From NCBI RefSeq assembly GCF_022376445.1, contig NW_025954987.1, forward strand, positions 124,001 to 188,000: a stretch of 64,000 nt of DNA, written 5' to 3'. Positions within the stretch are counted from its first letter, which is position 1; each line of letters starts with the position of its first letter. The notes under the pieces were generated by a model. That model saw nothing but the letters and a program-made list of their open reading frames with translations, was not told where the DNA came from and made no database searches. Positions 62,031 to 64,000 of the stretch are shown one piece after another. The DNA is from Fomitopsis serialis (Eukaryota > Basidiomycota > Agaricomycetes > Polyporales > Fomitopsidaceae). The position numbers and the translations under genes were made by a program.

Positions 62031-62519
62031 GAGTGGGCAGTCCCGTCGACGTCGAAGCCGTCCTTCGCAGACATCTTCTTGAGCTCCGAGTCGTACACGA
62101 TCCTTGTAATCGCCAAACCGAACGACACACCGAGCTGCAGGACCCATTATATTAGCCATACGCACACAATACGGAGACATCACACACACCTGAGTCATGC
62201 TCTGGAAGAGCACACCGGGCCGCCGACGCTCTGGTCGTACGGAAGACACACTTTCGCAACGAAGAGCGTGCCCGCTGCAAACACAAAGTCCGCGCCGAAC
62301 GCCCAGTACGTCGCCACGGGGTTGATCAGCGCAAACAACAGGTTCGCCACGCCGCCTGTCAGGGCCATACCCATCGCTGCACAGCGCACTGATCAGCACA
62401 CGCTCAAGATCCGTCGACGACGAATACTCACTGACGAGGACCACGAGCAGCACCCGGCCCACGAACAGCGCCACGATAACGTTCGTGACCGTGATGAACA
62501 TCGACAAGAGCCTTACCAT
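62031..62519 (-). pseudogene. Remnant of an MFS transporter (C-terminal half)
   Basis: Exon-like blocks at 62432-62519, about 62200-62376 and 62134 downward. Helices RLLSMFITVTNVIVALFVGR and GGVANLLFALINPV, then VFAAGTLFVAKVCLP, QSVGG, LFQSMTQ and LGVSFGLAITRIVYDSELKK are typical of the last helices of drug:H+ antiporter-type MFS proteins. The 5' two-thirds is absent. One base is missing after QSVGG near 62221, a helix appears shortened at YWAFGADF, and the tail runs straight into the minisatellite. All this marks a pseudogene. Confidence 0.7.
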
Positions 62520-64000
62520 CGTCAGGCTGGGGTTCGAGCAAAGGCGACGCGTCGAGCGCGTCGAGATTTGCGCACGCGTTTCGGAGATGAAGTGGCTTAT
62601 GTAACTCCGCTAACGGGCTGTCCCAGTGTAGGGCCGTCATTTTGAAGCAGACTACACAATCCGGGTTGTCCGCAGTGTTTGTGTGACACTTATACATGCT
62701 ATCTCTGCCTATCCGCTTTGTGATGCTGGAACACCTCGTACTCACAACTGTCAGCTAAGCTATTAGCTTCTCAGCGAGGTCGGCTCGGTCAACGAAAGCG
62801 CCTTCCATTCAGGGCTGTGTGGACTGGCATGTATTGCGCAGTTGGTGCGTGTACACCAACTGACCCGTATGGCGCTGAGGCTGTCAGCAAGAAACCTAGG
62901 TGGTGTAAGTCAGTGGAACTGACAGGGTCCTTCGTTTACTAATAGGAGGGGCCTCTGCATAAGAGGGGGCTTCGCACGACAAGTACTCACGCATTGGGTA
63001 ATCGCGGGCCGTCACGTCGACGGCGTGAAGACGTCTGTGGGAACGAAAGACTTATTCGACTTTGCCTGATGACCGTACCCGTTCCTTCGAGTCTCCTCCG
63101 ACCTTCATGAGAACTTGACACTGAGCCTGAACGGGTTTGATTAGTACTTCGCAATGGCCTATCGTAGCGTTGTCATAGACCCTTCAGCTATAGAGTCAAC
63201 TTCAAATCGAAATTGTGCTCGGAGACCACAGCCTGCCATGTTGTCTGAGTCCAATTTAGTTGGTCTCCACTGTCGGCGAGATTCAAATTCAACAATGGTC
63301 GTATTGTATTGGAGCTATGCCCCTGAAGCGGCTTGGCAGAGGAAATACCTATCTTCATGATCTTGCCATTGCCTGCGCGGGTACTTGATACATCGAGCAC
63401 AAACAAAGTAGTGAACACGTACTTATCAGACGATCAAGCGACGACGGGGGGGGGGGGGGGGCAGAAACAGCACGACTCGGACTGACCCAAGTTTTGTCAA
63501 TGGACCCTTAGTTTTAGAGACTGAGCTTTTGGCGTACCCTGTCAGAAGGTGTGAGCATAGCCATGGCAATTCCGAACAGTGTCTCAAGACGTACCGTCCC
63601 TGACAATAATAATCCGAACCGCGACCTTCCATTTGTGCCGGAAGTGCTTCAAACACTGCTTCGTCCCACTTGCCAAAACAACCTCGGCAGCAAGGGTGAG
63701 CATCGCGTGCCATCAAACAAAGATTCGGCGGTCCGTTTCAAGCCTCTTCAAGCTCTGAGCGATGCTGGTTCGGGTGAGGCCGCCCATGAGATGATCATCG
63801 TTTCAACGGTGGCGCATCACGAACCACGTGACCGCGACGTTAACAGAAAGTCAACAGAAAGTCGACCCTTTTACCTCAGTTGAAGTCGTCTCTGTAATAA
63901 GTCTTCTGCAGCTGCTCTCAGGCTGAGTTCTGTTCACGCGTGCGACCACAATCCATCTCTAGCAGCTGTCTTAACAGATCCTCAAGTGGTTTCCGTCGAA
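62520..64000. other. Right end without a recognised gene
   Basis: Only short frames are present. It includes a run of 16 G at 63446-63461. Confidence 0.45.

Noticed and set aside
63446..63461. Run of 16 G as a functional quadruplex
   Set aside because: A single homopolymer with no spaced G-tracts or gene context; may be an assembly slippage site.

Overview
This window is nuclear DNA from a filamentous basidiomycete, most likely an Agaricomycete (possibly a wood-decay Polyporales; the order is an inference). Genes are dense and rich in introns of about 50-60 bp. Some exons are only 14-20 bp. The gene families are fungal: Ura2-type pyrimidine protein, Erg25, a fungal SLATT protein, questin-oxidase-like and mpaB-like proteins, and a UBN2-type Ty1/copia element. 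All exon boundaries were read by eye from GT/GC...AG signals and conservation of the reading frame.

Left part (1-12.5 kb): a solitary histone H4 gene (686-1250, -), about 3 kb with nothing recognised, then a SLATT-domain protein gene (4225-6012, +) with two apparent frame breaks. Next is a tandem array (6.6-11.9 kb, all -) of four copies of an unrecognised family of about 150-180 residues plus a decayed fifth copy. Copies A, B and D have a conserved palindromic CACGTG element upstream, and copy C has a different palindromic CACGTG site.

Housekeeping core (12.5-24.7 kb): ERG25 (12548-13751, -) and URA2 (14172-22139, +) are divergent and intact and share a 420-bp promoter region. An F-box/LRR-like gene follows (23596-24672, +).

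Accessory region (24.9-50 kb): a cyclopropane-fatty-acid-synthase-like gene (-), an intron-containing tRNA-Val(CAC), an mpaB/DUF2236-like oxygenase gene, and a direct segmental duplication. The duplicated module is a decayed nuclear-type gene called X (+) followed by a questin-oxidase-like DUF4243 gene (-). Copy 1 lies at 31.8-35.4 kb and copy 2 at 44.3-47.6 kb. A young, full-length copia retrotransposon (36185-41907, -) and a disordered nuclear-type gene called Y (42730-44236, +) separate the copies. A third, broken questin-oxidase-like copy lies on the other strand at about 48.8-49.8 kb.

Right part (50-64 kb): intact O-acetylhomoserine sulfhydrylase (-), S9 peptidase (-) and wax-synthase-like MBOAT (-) genes, and a PhyH-type dioxygenase gene (+) with one frame break. 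Then come a 37-bp-arm inverted repeat, a PIF/Harbinger-like MITE, a GAGCGAGACAG minisatellite, a decayed MFS-transporter remnant and a poorly coding right end.

A recurring pattern is single-base frame breaks in most accessory genes, with none in H4, ERG25, URA2, MET17, the S9 peptidase or MBOAT. This could reflect gene decay or uneven assembly quality; raw reads would decide. The strongest candidate for something undescribed is the tandem protein array with its shared palindromic promoter element.
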